Source: an uncultured Lachnospiraceae bacterium (GTDB lineage Bacteria; Bacillota; Clostridia; Lachnospirales; Lachnospiraceae). Taken from it: a stretch of DNA of 64,000 nt. This document shows, in pieces, positions 34,893 through 44,362 of the stretch (position 1 is the first letter of the stretch; each line of letters begins with the position of its first letter). Made by a program: the position numbers and the translations under genes. The DNA is taken from positions 62,001 through 126,000 of the forward strand of contig CAMEOT010000001.1 in the NCBI GenBank assembly GCA_945929965.1. Reading direction: 5' to 3'. Below the pieces are notes generated by a model, which was not told the origin of the DNA, ran no database searches, and saw only the letters and a list, made by a program, of their open reading frames with translations.

Positions 34893-36668
34893 TTATTGTT
34901 GTCTTTCTTCATCAATTTTGACCAAAATTGTACTAACCGTATGATTATTTTTGTTATTAGTGATGAACAATCCGCACTCCGGTCCGTACATCATACGAAG
35001 TCTTTGGTCAACATTACGGATTCCGAGGCTCACGCGATGTTCCTTTTGTGGATTCGGTTCTTCATTTAACAGCTTGTGGATCTTCGCCTGATCTTCCTCA
35101 CTTAAAGCGCGGTTGTTCTCAATCTCGATACACAACAGATCTTCCCGCTTGCGATACAGCCGGATCACCAGTTCCCCTTCTCTGGTAATACTCATGCCGT
35201 GTTCAATGGCATTCTCTGCAATGGGCTGCACGATCAGGCGGGGGATCTTATAGTTCAGCAGGCTCTCATCTATCTCTTTTCGACAGGTGAATTTCTCTCC
35301 ATACCGCTGTGTGATGATATAGAGATATGCATCCACATATTCCATCTCCTCCGCCACAGTATTGTAAGGATCCGCCTTACGGTTCATGGTGGCTTCCAGC
35401 ATGGTGGACAGTGCCTCGATCATCTGGCTGACACGCATATTACCGTTCAGGCGTGCCTCCCAGTTGATGATCTCCAATGTATTATTCAGAAAATGTGGGT
35501 TGATCTGTGACTGCAATGCCATGATCTTTGCATCCCGTAGCGCGATCTCTTCCATGTAGATTTTATCAAACTGCTGCTTCAGCTGGGATGACATATAATT
35601 AAACGATTCTTCCATATGATAGAATTCTTCGCTGTTTGCCATATTCTCAATCTGGGTGCCGTACTCCCCGGCTCTCACCACATCAAATACCTTAATGAGA
35701 TCCTGCACCGGTCTGTTGACCCATTTATTCAGGAAATTATAAATAATGAATACCAGCGGCACTGCAAACACCGCCAGGATCCCGTAAACATAGCGGATTG
35801 TCGTAATCTCTGCATAGATTGCCGACCGGTCCAGTTCTACCACACAGTCTAAGGTGGAATGGTACAGCTTCAGCCTCTTATATACATAAGGATTCTGCCT
35901 GCCGCTCGCATGCTCTATAAAGCTGCCGTTCTCCGCAAGCTGGTTCTGCTGTTCTTCACCATAGTGCAAGCTGTCGCCCCCCTCCAGGCTTATAGCATAT
36001 GTGCCGTCGAGATAGACCATAGCGTTTTCATAACCCCAGACACTTTTTAAACTCTCCATCAGAGATTCTTCGTTCAATTCGATCGCGAGGATTGCAAAAG
36101 GGTGGAATTTGTAGTCCACCAGGTTACGGATCATATACAGTCGTCCGTCGTAGCTGCGCAGTTCCGTCCGGGTATCCAGATCATCCATCTCTTCTAACAG
36201 ATCCTCTGCTACATAGGTTTTGAAATAAGTGATGTCACGATAGGTTCCGCCGGTACTGTTATTGTAGGTGTAATAGATATCATCGGGATATTCCCGGAAT
36301 ACCAGGTTCACAGATTGGCAGTTTTTATTGAACATATACTGCTGCTCCAGAAAGGTAAATATCGTCGTCTGAAAATCCCGTCTGCTTCCACCCTCAAGGT
36401 AGGTCAGATAAGCTTCCCGGATCACGTTCAGATAGGAAGCATTCTTGGATGCCGTCTCACTCTCTGCCAGCTGCAGCTCCATGATCTCCGCTGCCTTTTC
36501 CATGGACGATGTCACGGACCGATCGATCTGGGTATGCACTTTCCGTGTCGCCATAGTGCTCATGATGCCGTTGGTCAGAAGTAACGGCAGGAACCAGCCG
36601 AATAACAGCAAAAAAAGCATACTCCATAGCAAGGATTTCCGTCTGCATATTTTTTCTTTTGTCTTCAT
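34893..36668 (-). CDS. Sensor histidine kinase, YesM type
   Basis: 591 residues. TM1 near residues 12-36, a long extracytoplasmic sensor region to about 275, TM2 (about 280-303, VYGILAVFAVPLVFIIYNFL), a HAMP region, then the His_kinase domain with the phospho-acceptor in QINPHFLNNTLEII and the ATPase N-box IVQPIAENAIEHGMS. It probably senses extracellular sugar, directly or via the binding protein, and phosphorylates the YesN-type regulator at 30765. I start at 36668; an ATG two codons earlier is directly against the GGGGGG site. Confidence 0.93.
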   Translation of the reverse strand: MKTKEKICRRKSLLWSMLFLLLFGWFLPLLLTNGIMSTMATRKVHTQIDRSVTSSMEKAAEIMELQLAESETASKNASYLNVIREAYLTYLEGGSRRDFQTTIFTFLEQQYMFNKNCQSVNLVFREYPDDIYYTYNNSTGGTYRDITYFKTYVAEDLLEEMDDLDTRTELRSYDGRLYMIRNLVDYKFHPFAILAIELNEESLMESLKSVWGYENAMVYLDGTYAISLEGGDSLHYGEEQQNQLAENGSFIEHASGRQNPYVYKRLKLYHSTLDCVVELDRSAIYAEITTIRYVYGILAVFAVPLVFIIYNFLNKWVNRPVQDLIKVFDVVRAGEYGTQIENMANSEEFYHMEESFNYMSSQLKQQFDKIYMEEIALRDAKIMALQSQINPHFLNNTLEIINWEARLNGNMRVSQMIEALSTMLEATMNRKADPYNTVAEEMEYVDAYLYIITQRYGEKFTCRKEIDESLLNYKIPRLIVQPIAENAIEHGMSITREGELVIRLYRKREDLLCIEIENNRALSEEDQAKIHKLLNEEPNPQKEHRVSLGIRNVDQRLRMMYGPECGLFITNNKNNHTVSTILVKIDEERQQ

Positions 36669-36704
36669 GAACATCCCCCCTCAGAAAATATTTGTATATA
36701 GAAA

Positions 36705-36737
36705 GATGATAACACAGTTCTCCACTGTGTTACCATC
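36705..36737 (-). terminator. Terminator-like hairpin after the mutase gene
   Basis: On the minus strand, GATG.TAACACAGT / ACTGTGTTA.CATC forms a near-perfect stem of about 13 pairs followed by TTTCTAT. The T-run is weak, so some transcription from the phosphorylase and mutase genes may continue into the YesM gene. Confidence 0.6.
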
Positions 36738-36763
36738 TCTTTCACCAAATTATGATAATCCAT

Positions 36764-38182
36764 TTACTTTTTCAGCAATAAGTAATCCTCGAAGATCTCA
36801 CAAAGCTGCTTTGCATCTTCCGCTTCGGGCATCTCACAGAAGATTCGAAGCAACGGTTCAGTACCGGAGAACCGGACAGAAATCCATCCACCGTTTTTCA
36901 GATACAGTTTTACCCCGTCAAGGTAAGAAATCTGCTCTACTTCGTAGGGGATCTCCGGCAATTTCTTTTCTTCCAGCAGATGCTTCTGAATCGCTTCCTT
37001 TTTCTCCTGGCTGAAACGGTAATCTCTCTCTTCCAATGCAAGCTTACCGTACTGCGCATGGATCTCTTCCATGATCTCGGAAAGCTTTTTGCCGGTGACA
37101 GCAAGCATTTCTACCAGCAATGCAGATGCATAGACACCATCCTTACCCTTGATATGACCGCGAACTGTCAGACCACCGGAAGACTCTCCGCCAATGACAG
37201 CATCCGTTGCATACATTTTCGCAGAAATATGTTTAAATCCTACGGGAACCTCATAGCATTTCTCACCGAAGCTCTCTGCCACGCGGTCCAACATATGAGT
37301 GGTGCAGATATTACGGACTACGGGACCGTGCCAGCCCTTATATTTCATCAGGTAATAGTACAGCAGTACCAGAATGTCATTGGGATGCAGGAAGTTTCCT
37401 TTTTCATCGATGACACCGATGCGGTCCGCATCACCGTCGGTTGCGATTCCCATGTCGCATTTTCTGTCCAGAACATAGTTCTGTAAAGCACGCAGCGTGT
37501 CTGCTGTAGGTGCCGGCAGTTTACCGCCAAACAACGTATCATGACGTTCATGGATAGTTTCCACTTCACATCTTGCAGTCATCAGCACAGTCTTAATAGA
37601 GGTCTCGCTGACGCCGTACATGGGATCCAGTGCCACACGAAGTCCTGCTTCACGGATAGCTTCCATATCCACTGCGGCAATGATACTGTCCAGGTACTCA
37701 TTCAAAGGATAGATTTCTTCGATCAGTCCGGCTTCCAGTGCTTTCTGATAATCCATCTCATTCACAGGCAGATCTGTCACTTCGTTGATAAACTGCTCGA
37801 TCTCCATAGTCTGTTTCTCATCCGCATCTCTGCCGCCGTAGGTGAATACCTTAACACCATTGTAGATTGCCGGATTATGGCTCGCCGTGATCATCATACC
37901 GTACTGGTAATCATGCTTCATCACATAGAACATTACCAGAGGTGTCGGTACGGATTTATTGATCAGTTTTGTATGTATCCCTTCTGCCGCGAATACCATG
38001 GCTGCCCACTGCATGGCTTCCTTGGACAGGAAACGCCGGTCATAACCGATGACCATTCCGGTGTTCTCCACACCTTCCTTTTTCATCTTATCGCACAGTG
38101 CCTTGGACAGGATCTGGATATTCTCCTTCGTAAAATCTTCTCCGATGACGGCTCGGAAACCACCGGTACCAAATTTGATCAT
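36764..38182 (-). CDS. Phosphohexose mutase (phosphoglucomutase/phosphomannomutase family)
   Basis: 472 residues of the alpha-D-phosphohexomutase superfamily: phosphoserine loop MMITASHNP (about residues 96-104), metal-binding ATDGDADRIGV, sugar-binding GGESSGGL and the phosphate-binding FSGTEPLLRIF near the C-terminus. Next to chitobiose phosphorylase and nagA/nagB, the logical reaction is GlcNAc-1-phosphate to GlcNAc-6-phosphate. That specificity is an inference; glucose-1-phosphate is the usual substrate of many relatives. AAGGAGGCAGCATT precedes the ATG. The 139-bp gap after the phosphorylase gene contains a long hairpin (38259-38305). Confidence 0.9.
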   Translation of the reverse strand: MIKFGTGGFRAVIGEDFTKENIQILSKALCDKMKKEGVENTGMVIGYDRRFLSKEAMQWAAMVFAAEGIHTKLINKSVPTPLVMFYVMKHDYQYGMMITASHNPAIYNGVKVFTYGGRDADEKQTMEIEQFINEVTDLPVNEMDYQKALEAGLIEEIYPLNEYLDSIIAAVDMEAIREAGLRVALDPMYGVSETSIKTVLMTARCEVETIHERHDTLFGGKLPAPTADTLRALQNYVLDRKCDMGIATDGDADRIGVIDEKGNFLHPNDILVLLYYYLMKYKGWHGPVVRNICTTHMLDRVAESFGEKCYEVPVGFKHISAKMYATDAVIGGESSGGLTVRGHIKGKDGVYASALLVEMLAVTGKKLSEIMEEIHAQYGKLALEERDYRFSQEKKEAIQKHLLEEKKLPEIPYEVEQISYLDGVKLYLKNGGWISVRFSGTEPLLRIFCEMPEAEDAKQLCEIFEDYLLLKK

Positions 38183-38258
38183 AATGCTGCCTCCTTATAT
38201 ATTATCTTTTTTTGCTTTTGTTCCGTGCTACGCACTACCACTTCTCCGCTCCGGTCCC

Positions 38259-38305
38259 AAGGTCTTTCACCCACTTATGAGCAAGCTCATGTGGGCTTAG
38301 ACCTT
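38259..38305. repeat. Long hairpin between phosphorylase and mutase genes
   Basis: AAGGTCT...CCCAC..ATGAGC-AA-GCTCAT.GTGGG...AGACCTT, a nested stem in the intercistronic gap. ATGAGCAA recurs in the palindromic elements at 1301 and 40799, but TIRs are absent, so membership in that family is doubtful. Confidence 0.45.
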
Positions 38306-38321
38306 TTGCCCCTGGCATCAT

Positions 38322-40727
38322 TTACATAATGACTAATACTTCATGTTCCGTACCCGCGCGGAATACGGGTACTTTATCTGCCTTATGTCCGTCCACAAGG
38401 ATCTCTTTTACCCCATGCATCACCTTGCTGCGATTTTCCACCTTAATATTGTAAGTTGCTCCACGCCATCTTCTGGTCACCTCGAAGCCTTCCCAGTCTG
38501 CCGGAATGCAAGGATCGATGATCAGGCAGTCATAATCCGGTCGGATTCCCAACATATATCTGGTAGCGCTGAAGTAGGACCAGCCACCGCTGCCTGTCAT
38601 GAATGGATGTCTTGCTCTGCCGAATGCTGTGTGATCTTTGCCTGCAATAAACTGACAATAGGAATAGGGTTCGGATTCCCGGATCTCGATCCTATCATTC
38701 TGCCAGTAAGGACACAGCGCATCGTAGAATTTCATTGCCAGGTCGCCTCTGCCGCAGACACAGGCTGCTGCCCATGCCCAGGGATTTGGATGGGAGAAAA
38801 TAGCTCCGTTTTCCTTCAGGCCCGGATATACCCTCGTTACAAATCCGATATCATCATCTGGCTTCGTATAGGAAGGAGTGTTCAGCAGTAAACCATACGG
38901 TGTATACAGATATTTGTCGATGGTCTCCAGCGTCTTTGCACTCTTCTCCGGATCTGCCACGCCGGACAAAATTGCCCAGGCGTTGGACTCCAGATGTACC
39001 TTGCCCTCTGCGTCTTCCTTGCAGCCGATCTTTTTCCCATTCTTCGTGATGCCGCGGATGTACCAGTCACCATCCCACAATACCGCATCGCAGGATGCCT
39101 TTACCTTATTTGCCATCTGATGATAATGCTTCGCATCCTCTCTCTCCCCGAGGATCTCCGCCAGCGTGATAAAATGCTGCAATGCCCAATAGTGCAGGAA
39201 GCTTACCATAGCGCTCTCACCGCCGCCCAGATTCAGGCAGTCATTCCAGTCGGCTCGAAGTCCCTTGCAGATTCCGTCGTCGCCGACCTGCTCAGCGCTG
39301 AAGTCCAGAATCCGTTTCAGATGTTCATATACACTCTCTGTTACTTTATTTCCCAATACGTAAGTATCTGCGTAAGTGAACTCTTTTCTGGCAAAATTCA
39401 GATCTCCCGTTTCTTTTATGTACTCTACCACTGCACCCACAAGCCACAGGGCATCATCGGAGCAGGCATCCTTGATTCCGTGGATCATGCTCTGTTTGTC
39501 CGGCTCCGGGATCACCGTCGGTGACTGGAACGGTTTGTCCCCGGGCTTTTCTTCAAACCATTCCGGTGAGAACAGGTGCAGACCATATCCTGTGGTGGTC
39601 AATCCCTTTAACAGCTGTTCGATTCTTTCCCGGCACTTATCCGGATTGGAATGAGGGATCGTCATAGCATCCTGTGCCGTATCACGATATCCCAGTCCCA
39701 CACGACCTCCGACTTCAATAAAAGATGCAAAGCGTGAGAACATGACGTTGATCTCTGACTGATACAGCGTCCATGTATTGATCAGTGTATTCATACCTTC
39801 GTTCGGAGTCTTGATCTGCAGTGCATCGTATTTTTGTTTCCAATAAGCTGCCAGATCGGTGTAGACCGCATCTACTCTCTTCGGGTCACTGTATTTTACA
39901 CGGATCCGTCTGCCTTCTTCGCGATCGCCCTCTCCCAGCATGATCACGAAGCGGGCCTCCTCTCCGGGCTGCAGTTTGAAATTTTTCTGTAAGCTTCCGC
40001 AGTGGTTGCCTCCCAGTTCTGTGGAACCGGAGAGAACTGCCCTGTCCAATCCCGCAGGATGGTCTTCAGTGCCATACACCCCTAAGAACTTGTCTCTTAC
40101 GCAGTCATAGCCATCCGGTGTGAAGCTGGCAGTAAGATACTGATACCCTTTTTCCTCGTAAAACAGGTCTTCCTCGATGATACCGTCTTCGTAGGAAGAA
40201 CCGGCACAGTACAGACTCATCTGGAAATTCTGGTTATCGATCATTATGTGATGGAAAGAAAATTCCATGTAAGTAAATAAGGAAAGATCCCTGACGGCAT
40301 CTGTGGTGTTTTTTACCTTTACGTCCCACAGCAATACATTCTCCCCACGGGGAATGACCATCGTCTGTGAGGATGCCAGTCCGTCATACTCACTTTCATA
40401 GACTGTGTAAGACAGTCCGTGACGGCAGCGGTAGCTTGCCTTGGACAGGTCCTTCGCCACTGGCTGCCAGGAGATGGAATGATAATCCTTCTTCTCATTA
40501 TCTCTGATGTATACATAGAATCCCGGCCGGTCCATGGGTACCCCATTCCCTCGGAAACGACTGATCCTGTGATACTCGGGAGTCTTGTAGAACAGATAAC
40601 CTCCCGCCGTGTGATTGATGACCGCTGCCATGTCCTCGACACCCAGATAGTTTGTCCAGGAACAGGGCAGAGCCACGTTGTCGATGACGTATTCTCTTTT
40701 TTCATTATCGAAATAACCGTATTGCAA
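38322..40727 (-). CDS. chbP: N,N'-diacetylchitobiose phosphorylase (GH94)
   Basis: 801 residues, the length of the Vibrio ChbP enzyme. It phosphorolyses (GlcNAc)2 to GlcNAc-1-phosphate and GlcNAc in the cytoplasm. From what I recall of that enzyme the similarity is strong throughout: YGYFDNEKREYVI at the start, WTNYLGVE, FASFIEVGGRVGLGYRDTAQDA, the catalytic Asp region RADWNDCLNLGGGES, ENGAIFSHPNPWAW, and IDPCIPADWEGFEVTR near the end. Cellobiose phosphorylases differ at several of these blocks. It starts with TTG, eight bases after GGGAGG. First gene of the locus, followed by mutase, sensor, importer, regulator, nagB and nagA. Specificity for diacetylchitobiose is well supported by context. 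Confidence 0.9.
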   Translation of the reverse strand: MQYGYFDNEKREYVIDNVALPCSWTNYLGVEDMAAVINHTAGGYLFYKTPEYHRISRFRGNGVPMDRPGFYVYIRDNEKKDYHSISWQPVAKDLSKASYRCRHGLSYTVYESEYDGLASSQTMVIPRGENVLLWDVKVKNTTDAVRDLSLFTYMEFSFHHIMIDNQNFQMSLYCAGSSYEDGIIEEDLFYEEKGYQYLTASFTPDGYDCVRDKFLGVYGTEDHPAGLDRAVLSGSTELGGNHCGSLQKNFKLQPGEEARFVIMLGEGDREEGRRIRVKYSDPKRVDAVYTDLAAYWKQKYDALQIKTPNEGMNTLINTWTLYQSEINVMFSRFASFIEVGGRVGLGYRDTAQDAMTIPHSNPDKCRERIEQLLKGLTTTGYGLHLFSPEWFEEKPGDKPFQSPTVIPEPDKQSMIHGIKDACSDDALWLVGAVVEYIKETGDLNFARKEFTYADTYVLGNKVTESVYEHLKRILDFSAEQVGDDGICKGLRADWNDCLNLGGGESAMVSFLHYWALQHFITLAEILGEREDAKHYHQMANKVKASCDAVLWDGDWYIRGITKNGKKIGCKEDAEGKVHLESNAWAILSGVADPEKSAKTLETIDKYLYTPYGLLLNTPSYTKPDDDIGFVTRVYPGLKENGAIFSHPNPWAWAAACVCGRGDLAMKFYDALCPYWQNDRIEIRESEPYSYCQFIAGKDHTAFGRARHPFMTGSGGWSYFSATRYMLGIRPDYDCLIIDPCIPADWEGFEVTRRWRGATYNIKVENRSKVMHGVKEILVDGHKADKVPVFRAGTEHEVLVIM

Positions 40728-40762
40728 AACGTGTCCCTCCCGTATATAGTTTTTTGCTTTTT

Positions 40763-40781
40763 CAGAACTTTTTTTGTTCTG
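40763..40781. promoter_or_regulatory. Inverted repeat in the chbP leader
   Basis: CAGAAC-TTTTTTT-GTTCTG, a 6-bp inverted repeat about 36 bases upstream of the chbP TTG start. It could be an operator half-site pair for the AraC-type regulator or a leader hairpin. There is nothing firmer in the sequence. Confidence 0.35.
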
Positions 40782-40798
40782 TTTTATTGTAATTTCAT

Positions 40799-40940
40799 GT
40801 AACTATTCAGAGCCATGCAAAACTGCGTTCTGCGAATGCTTGCATTCAGGCAGATAAGCAGTTTTATATGGCGAAGTAACCACATGAGCAAAAGGAAGCT
40901 ACGAAGTAGCGGTTTTGCGAATGGGGTTCTGAATAGTTAC
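40799..40940. mobile_element. Miniature palindromic element, copy C (with target-site duplication)
   Basis: 142 bp bounded by 16-bp inverted repeats GTAACTATTCAGAGCC / GGTTCTGAATAGTTAC (one G-U mismatch). It is flanked on both sides, directly abutting, by the 8-bp direct repeat AATTTCAT (40791-40798 and 40941-40948). Arms: AAAACTGC...GCAGTTTT capped by GAATGC-TT-GCATTC (40834-40847), and GCTAC-GAA-GTAGC (40898-40910). It is the full-length counterpart of copy A in reverse orientation. It encodes no protein; mobilisation would need a transposase supplied in trans. Confidence 0.88.
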
Positions 40941-40946
40941 AATTTC

Positions 40947-40975
40947 ATTATAAAAAAGGAACGCTTTGTTTAAAA
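40947..40975 (-). promoter_or_regulatory. Probable promoter of chbP
   Basis: On the minus strand there is a -10 TATAAT (40947-40952) with a 17-base spacer and a poor -35 TTTTAA (40970-40975). A weak -35 fits an activator-dependent promoter (YesN-type). Initiation would fall at about 40940, exactly at the edge of palindromic element C, so the whole element would be the first 140 nt of the mRNA. Confidence 0.5.
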
Positions 40976-41129
40976 TTGCTCATTATGTGATTATTTGCCC
41001 AAAATTGTTAGATATAATAATGATTTCCAAAAAAAATTTTACTTTTCAGTAGATTTTTGGGAGACACTAAACTATAATAGAACATCATGGGATTTTAGTT
41101 GCAAAGATCCATAGAGAAAGGTGTCAGCA

Positions 41130-42614
41130 ATGTACAAGATAGGTTTTGACAATGACAAATACCTCAGTCTGCAGTCTGAGAAGATCAAGGAGCGTATCGC
41201 GAAATTTGGCGGCAAGCTGTATCTGGAATTCGGCGGCAAGCTGTTCGATGATTATCACGCTTCCCGTGTTCTGCCCGGTTTCCATCCGGACAGCAAGATT
41301 AATATGCTGGCACAGTTAAAGGACGAGGCGGAAATCGTCATCGTCATTAATGCAGCAGATATCGAGAAGAACAAAGTCCGTTCCGATCTTGGCATTACCT
41401 ATGATCTGGATGTGTTACGTCTGATCGATGCTTTCCGCGGCTATGGTCTGTATGTCGGCAGTGTATGTCTGACCCGCTTTGCCGGACAGCCCAGTGCCAT
41501 TGCTTATCAGAAAAAGCTGGAGTCTCTGGGAATGAAGGTATACCGCCATTATTCCATTCCCGGATATCCTTCCAATATTCCGTTCATCGTAAGTGATGAA
41601 GGTTACGGTAAAAATGATTATATTGAAACCACCCGTTCTCTGGTAGTCGTTACTGCTCCCGGACCGGGAAGCGGCAAGATGGCTACCTGTCTCTCCCAGC
41701 TGTATCATGAATACAAGAGAGGCATCAAGGCCGGTTATGCCAAGTATGAGACTTTCCCGATCTGGAATATTCCGTTAAAGCATCCGGTGAACCTGGCTTA
41801 TGAAGCCGCTACCGCAGACTTAAACGATGTCAATATGATCGATCCGTTCCATCTGGAAGCTTACGGTGAGACCACGATCAATTACAATCGTGACGTGGAG
41901 ATCTTCCCCGTAGTCAGCGCTATGTTCGAAAAGATCATGGGCAGCTGTCCTTACAAGTCTCCTACTGACATGGGTGTCAATATGGCAGGCTTCGGTATTG
42001 TCGATGACGAAGCTGTCCGCGACGCCGCCAAACAGGAAATCATCCGCCGCTACTACCACACTCTGTGCCAGAAGCGCCAGGGTACCGCCGGTGACGACCA
42101 GATCTTAAAGCTTGAGCTTCTGATGAAGCAGGCAGGTGTCACCATCGACGATCGCGCAGTAGTCAGTGCAGCCAATATCAAAGCAGAGACCACCGGGGAA
42201 CCGGCAGCTGCGATCCAGCTTCCGGACGGCAGAGTCCTCACCGGACGAACCAGTACTCTGCTGGGTGCTTCTTCCGCATTATTATTAAATGCCTTGAAGG
42301 CTCTGGCCGGCATTCCGGACGAAGTACAGCTGATCTCACCTACCGCCATCGGTCCTATCCAGGATCTGAAGACGAACTACCTGGGGAACCGCAATCCCAG
42401 GTTGCATACAGATGAGACGCTGATCGCCCTTTCCATCTGTGCAGCTACGGATGATACCGCGAAGGCTGCTGTGGAGCAGTTGAAGAACCTGAAAGGTTCC
42501 GAAGTGCACTCCAGCGTGATCCTGTCCCAGATCGACATGAATACCTTCCGCAAGTTAGGCGTGAATCTGACATGCGAACCTCATTATCAGAACCAGAAGC
42601 TGTATCACAACTAA
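41130..42614 (+). CDS. DUF1846 family protein (UPF0371)
   Basis: 494 residues. The family is widespread in Firmicutes; structures show a Rossmann-like core, and a role in nucleotide or phosphate-ester binding has been suggested, but the activity is unknown. Recognisable from MYKIGFDNDKYLSLQSEKIKERI, GGKLFDDYHASRVLPGFHPD, and the conserved VTAPGPGSGKMATCLSQLYHE. I use the ATG at 41130, eight bases after AAAGG; the GTG at 41121 overlaps that site. A TATAAT lies about 55 bases upstream. Single-gene unit with a strong terminator after it. Confidence 0.93.
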   Translation: MYKIGFDNDKYLSLQSEKIKERIAKFGGKLYLEFGGKLFDDYHASRVLPGFHPDSKINMLAQLKDEAEIVIVINAADIEKNKVRSDLGITYDLDVLRLIDAFRGYGLYVGSVCLTRFAGQPSAIAYQKKLESLGMKVYRHYSIPGYPSNIPFIVSDEGYGKNDYIETTRSLVVVTAPGPGSGKMATCLSQLYHEYKRGIKAGYAKYETFPIWNIPLKHPVNLAYEAATADLNDVNMIDPFHLEAYGETTINYNRDVEIFPVVSAMFEKIMGSCPYKSPTDMGVNMAGFGIVDDEAVRDAAKQEIIRRYYHTLCQKRQGTAGDDQILKLELLMKQAGVTIDDRAVVSAANIKAETTGEPAAAIQLPDGRVLTGRTSTLLGASSALLLNALKALAGIPDEVQLISPTAIGPIQDLKTNYLGNRNPRLHTDETLIALSICAATDDTAKAAVEQLKNLKGSEVHSSVILSQIDMNTFRKLGVNLTCEPHYQNQKLYHN

Positions 42615-42651
42615 ACATTTTGTCATTCTACTATAAATTATGGCAGTTATT

Positions 42652-42696
42652 GAGCGAAGGAGCTCCCCAAGGGGAGTTTCTCGCTCTTTTTATTTT
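42652..42696 (+). terminator. Terminator of the DUF1846 gene
   Basis: The stem GAGCGA.GA.CTCCCC / GGGGAG.T.CTCGCTC with an AA loop is followed by TTTTTATTTT on the plus strand. Confidence 0.88.
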
Positions 42697-42734
42697 ATAA
42701 ATTGTTTTTTGTATATCAAAAGGAGGAGAAAATT

Positions 42735-44345
42735 ATGGCTGTAAAGTACGTGTTTGTGACCGGAGGAGTCGTATCCGGTCTGGGAAAAGGAATTACCGCA
42801 GCTTCCCTGGGAAGACTGTTAAAAGCAAGAGGTTACAAAGTAACCATGCAGAAATTCGATCCATATATTAATATTGATCCCGGCACCATGAACCCGATCC
42901 AGCACGGCGAAGTATTCGTCACGGAGGATGGCACAGAGACTGACCTGGACCTGGGACATTATGAGCGTTTTATTGATGAGAATCTGGATAAAAATTCCAA
43001 CGTTACCACCGGTAAGGTATACTGGTCCGTATTGCAGAAGGAGCGCCGCGGCGACTATGGCGGAGGTACCGTACAGGTCATCCCTCATATCACCAATGAG
43101 ATCAAGAGCCGATTTTACCGCAACTTTACCGATGATGAGACCCGCATCGCCATCATCGAGGTCGGCGGTACCGTAGGTGACATCGAGAGCCAGCCTTTCC
43201 TGGAATCCATTCGTCAGTTCCAGCATGAAGTGGGCCATGATAATGCTATTCTGATCCATGTAACGCTGATTCCTTATCTGAGTGCTTCTCAGGAGCTGAA
43301 GACCAAGCCTACCCAGGCCAGTGTTAAGGATCTGCAGGGTATGGGCATCCAGCCGGATATCATCGTTTGCAGAAGTGAGCACCCTCTGGATCAGTCCATC
43401 AAGGACAAGATTGCTCTGTTCTGTAACGTACCTCAGAGTCATGTATTGCAGAATCTGGATGTGGAATATCTGTATGAGGCTCCGTTAGCTATGGAAAAAG
43501 AGCATCTGGCACAGGTAGCCTGTGAATGCCTGCATCTAGATTGTCCGGAACCGGATCTGACAGACTGGGAGAAGATGGTAGAGGATCTGCGTCATCCCAC
43601 CGATGAAGTGCAGATCGCTCTGGTCGGAAAATATGTCTCTTTGCATGATGCCTATATCAGTGTCGTAGAGGCTTTGAAGCATGGCGGCATCACCAATCAT
43701 GCTACGGTACATATCAAATGGATCGACTCCGAGACGGTAACGCCTGAAAATGTGGATGAACTGTTAGGTGACTGCAACGGTGTCCTGGTACCCGGCGGCT
43801 TCGGTTCCCGGGGTATCGAAGGCAAGATCCTGGCGATTCAGTATGCAAGAACCCACGGAGTTCCCTTCCTGGGACTGTGTCTGGGAATGCAGCTGACGAT
43901 CGTAGAATATGCAAGAAATGTCATTGGGTATACGGATGCCCACAGTGTGGAACTGGATCCTAACACCACACATCCTGTGATCGCTCTGATGCCGGATCAG
44001 AACGGTGTCGAGGATATCGGCGGTACCTTAAGACTGGGTGCATACCCTTGTGTACTGGATAAGGATTCCCGTGCTTATCAGCTCTACGGACAGGAGAACA
44101 TCTCCGAGAGACATCGTCATCGTTACGAGGTTAACAACGATTATCGTGCCGTCCTCACCGAACACGGTCTTCGTCTGTCCGGTCTGTCCCCTGACGGACG
44201 TATCGTGGAAATGTGCGAGCTTACCGAGCATCCCTTCTTCGTAGCCACCCAGGGACACCCCGAGCTCAAGTCCAGACCCAACAGACCCCATCCGTTGTTC
44301 AAGGGATTCGTGGAAGCGGCTCTGGAGAATAAGCACCGGAAATAA
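42735..44345 (+). CDS. pyrG: CTP synthase
   Basis: 536 residues. Converts UTP, ATP and glutamine to CTP, the last step of pyrimidine nucleotide synthesis. The N-terminal amidoligase domain has [19 protein letters not shown] and the UTP-site motif [11 protein letters not shown]. The C-terminal class I glutamine amidotransferase domain has VPGGFGSRG, the nucleophile in FLGLCLGMQ, and the terminal His/Glu pair in [12 protein letters not shown]. The start is the ATG at 42735 with AAAGGAGGAGAAAATT upstream. It is just after a terminator, so it should have its own promoter in the short gap, which I cannot place. Confidence 0.97.
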   Translation: MAVKYVFVTGGVVSGLGKGITAASLGRLLKARGYKVTMQKFDPYINIDPGTMNPIQHGEVFVTEDGTETDLDLGHYERFIDENLDKNSNVTTGKVYWSVLQKERRGDYGGGTVQVIPHITNEIKSRFYRNFTDDETRIAIIEVGGTVGDIESQPFLESIRQFQHEVGHDNAILIHVTLIPYLSASQELKTKPTQASVKDLQGMGIQPDIIVCRSEHPLDQSIKDKIALFCNVPQSHVLQNLDVEYLYEAPLAMEKEHLAQVACECLHLDCPEPDLTDWEKMVEDLRHPTDEVQIALVGKYVSLHDAYISVVEALKHGGITNHATVHIKWIDSETVTPENVDELLGDCNGVLVPGGFGSRGIEGKILAIQYARTHGVPFLGLCLGMQLTIVEYARNVIGYTDAHSVELDPNTTHPVIALMPDQNGVEDIGGTLRLGAYPCVLDKDSRAYQLYGQENISERHRHRYEVNNDYRAVLTEHGLRLSGLSPDGRIVEMCELTEHPFFVATQGHPELKSRPNRPHPLFKGFVEAALENKHRK

Positions 44346-44362
44346 ATTGAGAGTTTACGCGG

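Noticed and set aside
38259..38305. Assigning the phosphorylase-mutase gap hairpin to the mobile palindrome family
   Set aside because: It shares only ATGAGCAA. The terminal inverted repeats and flanking duplication are absent.
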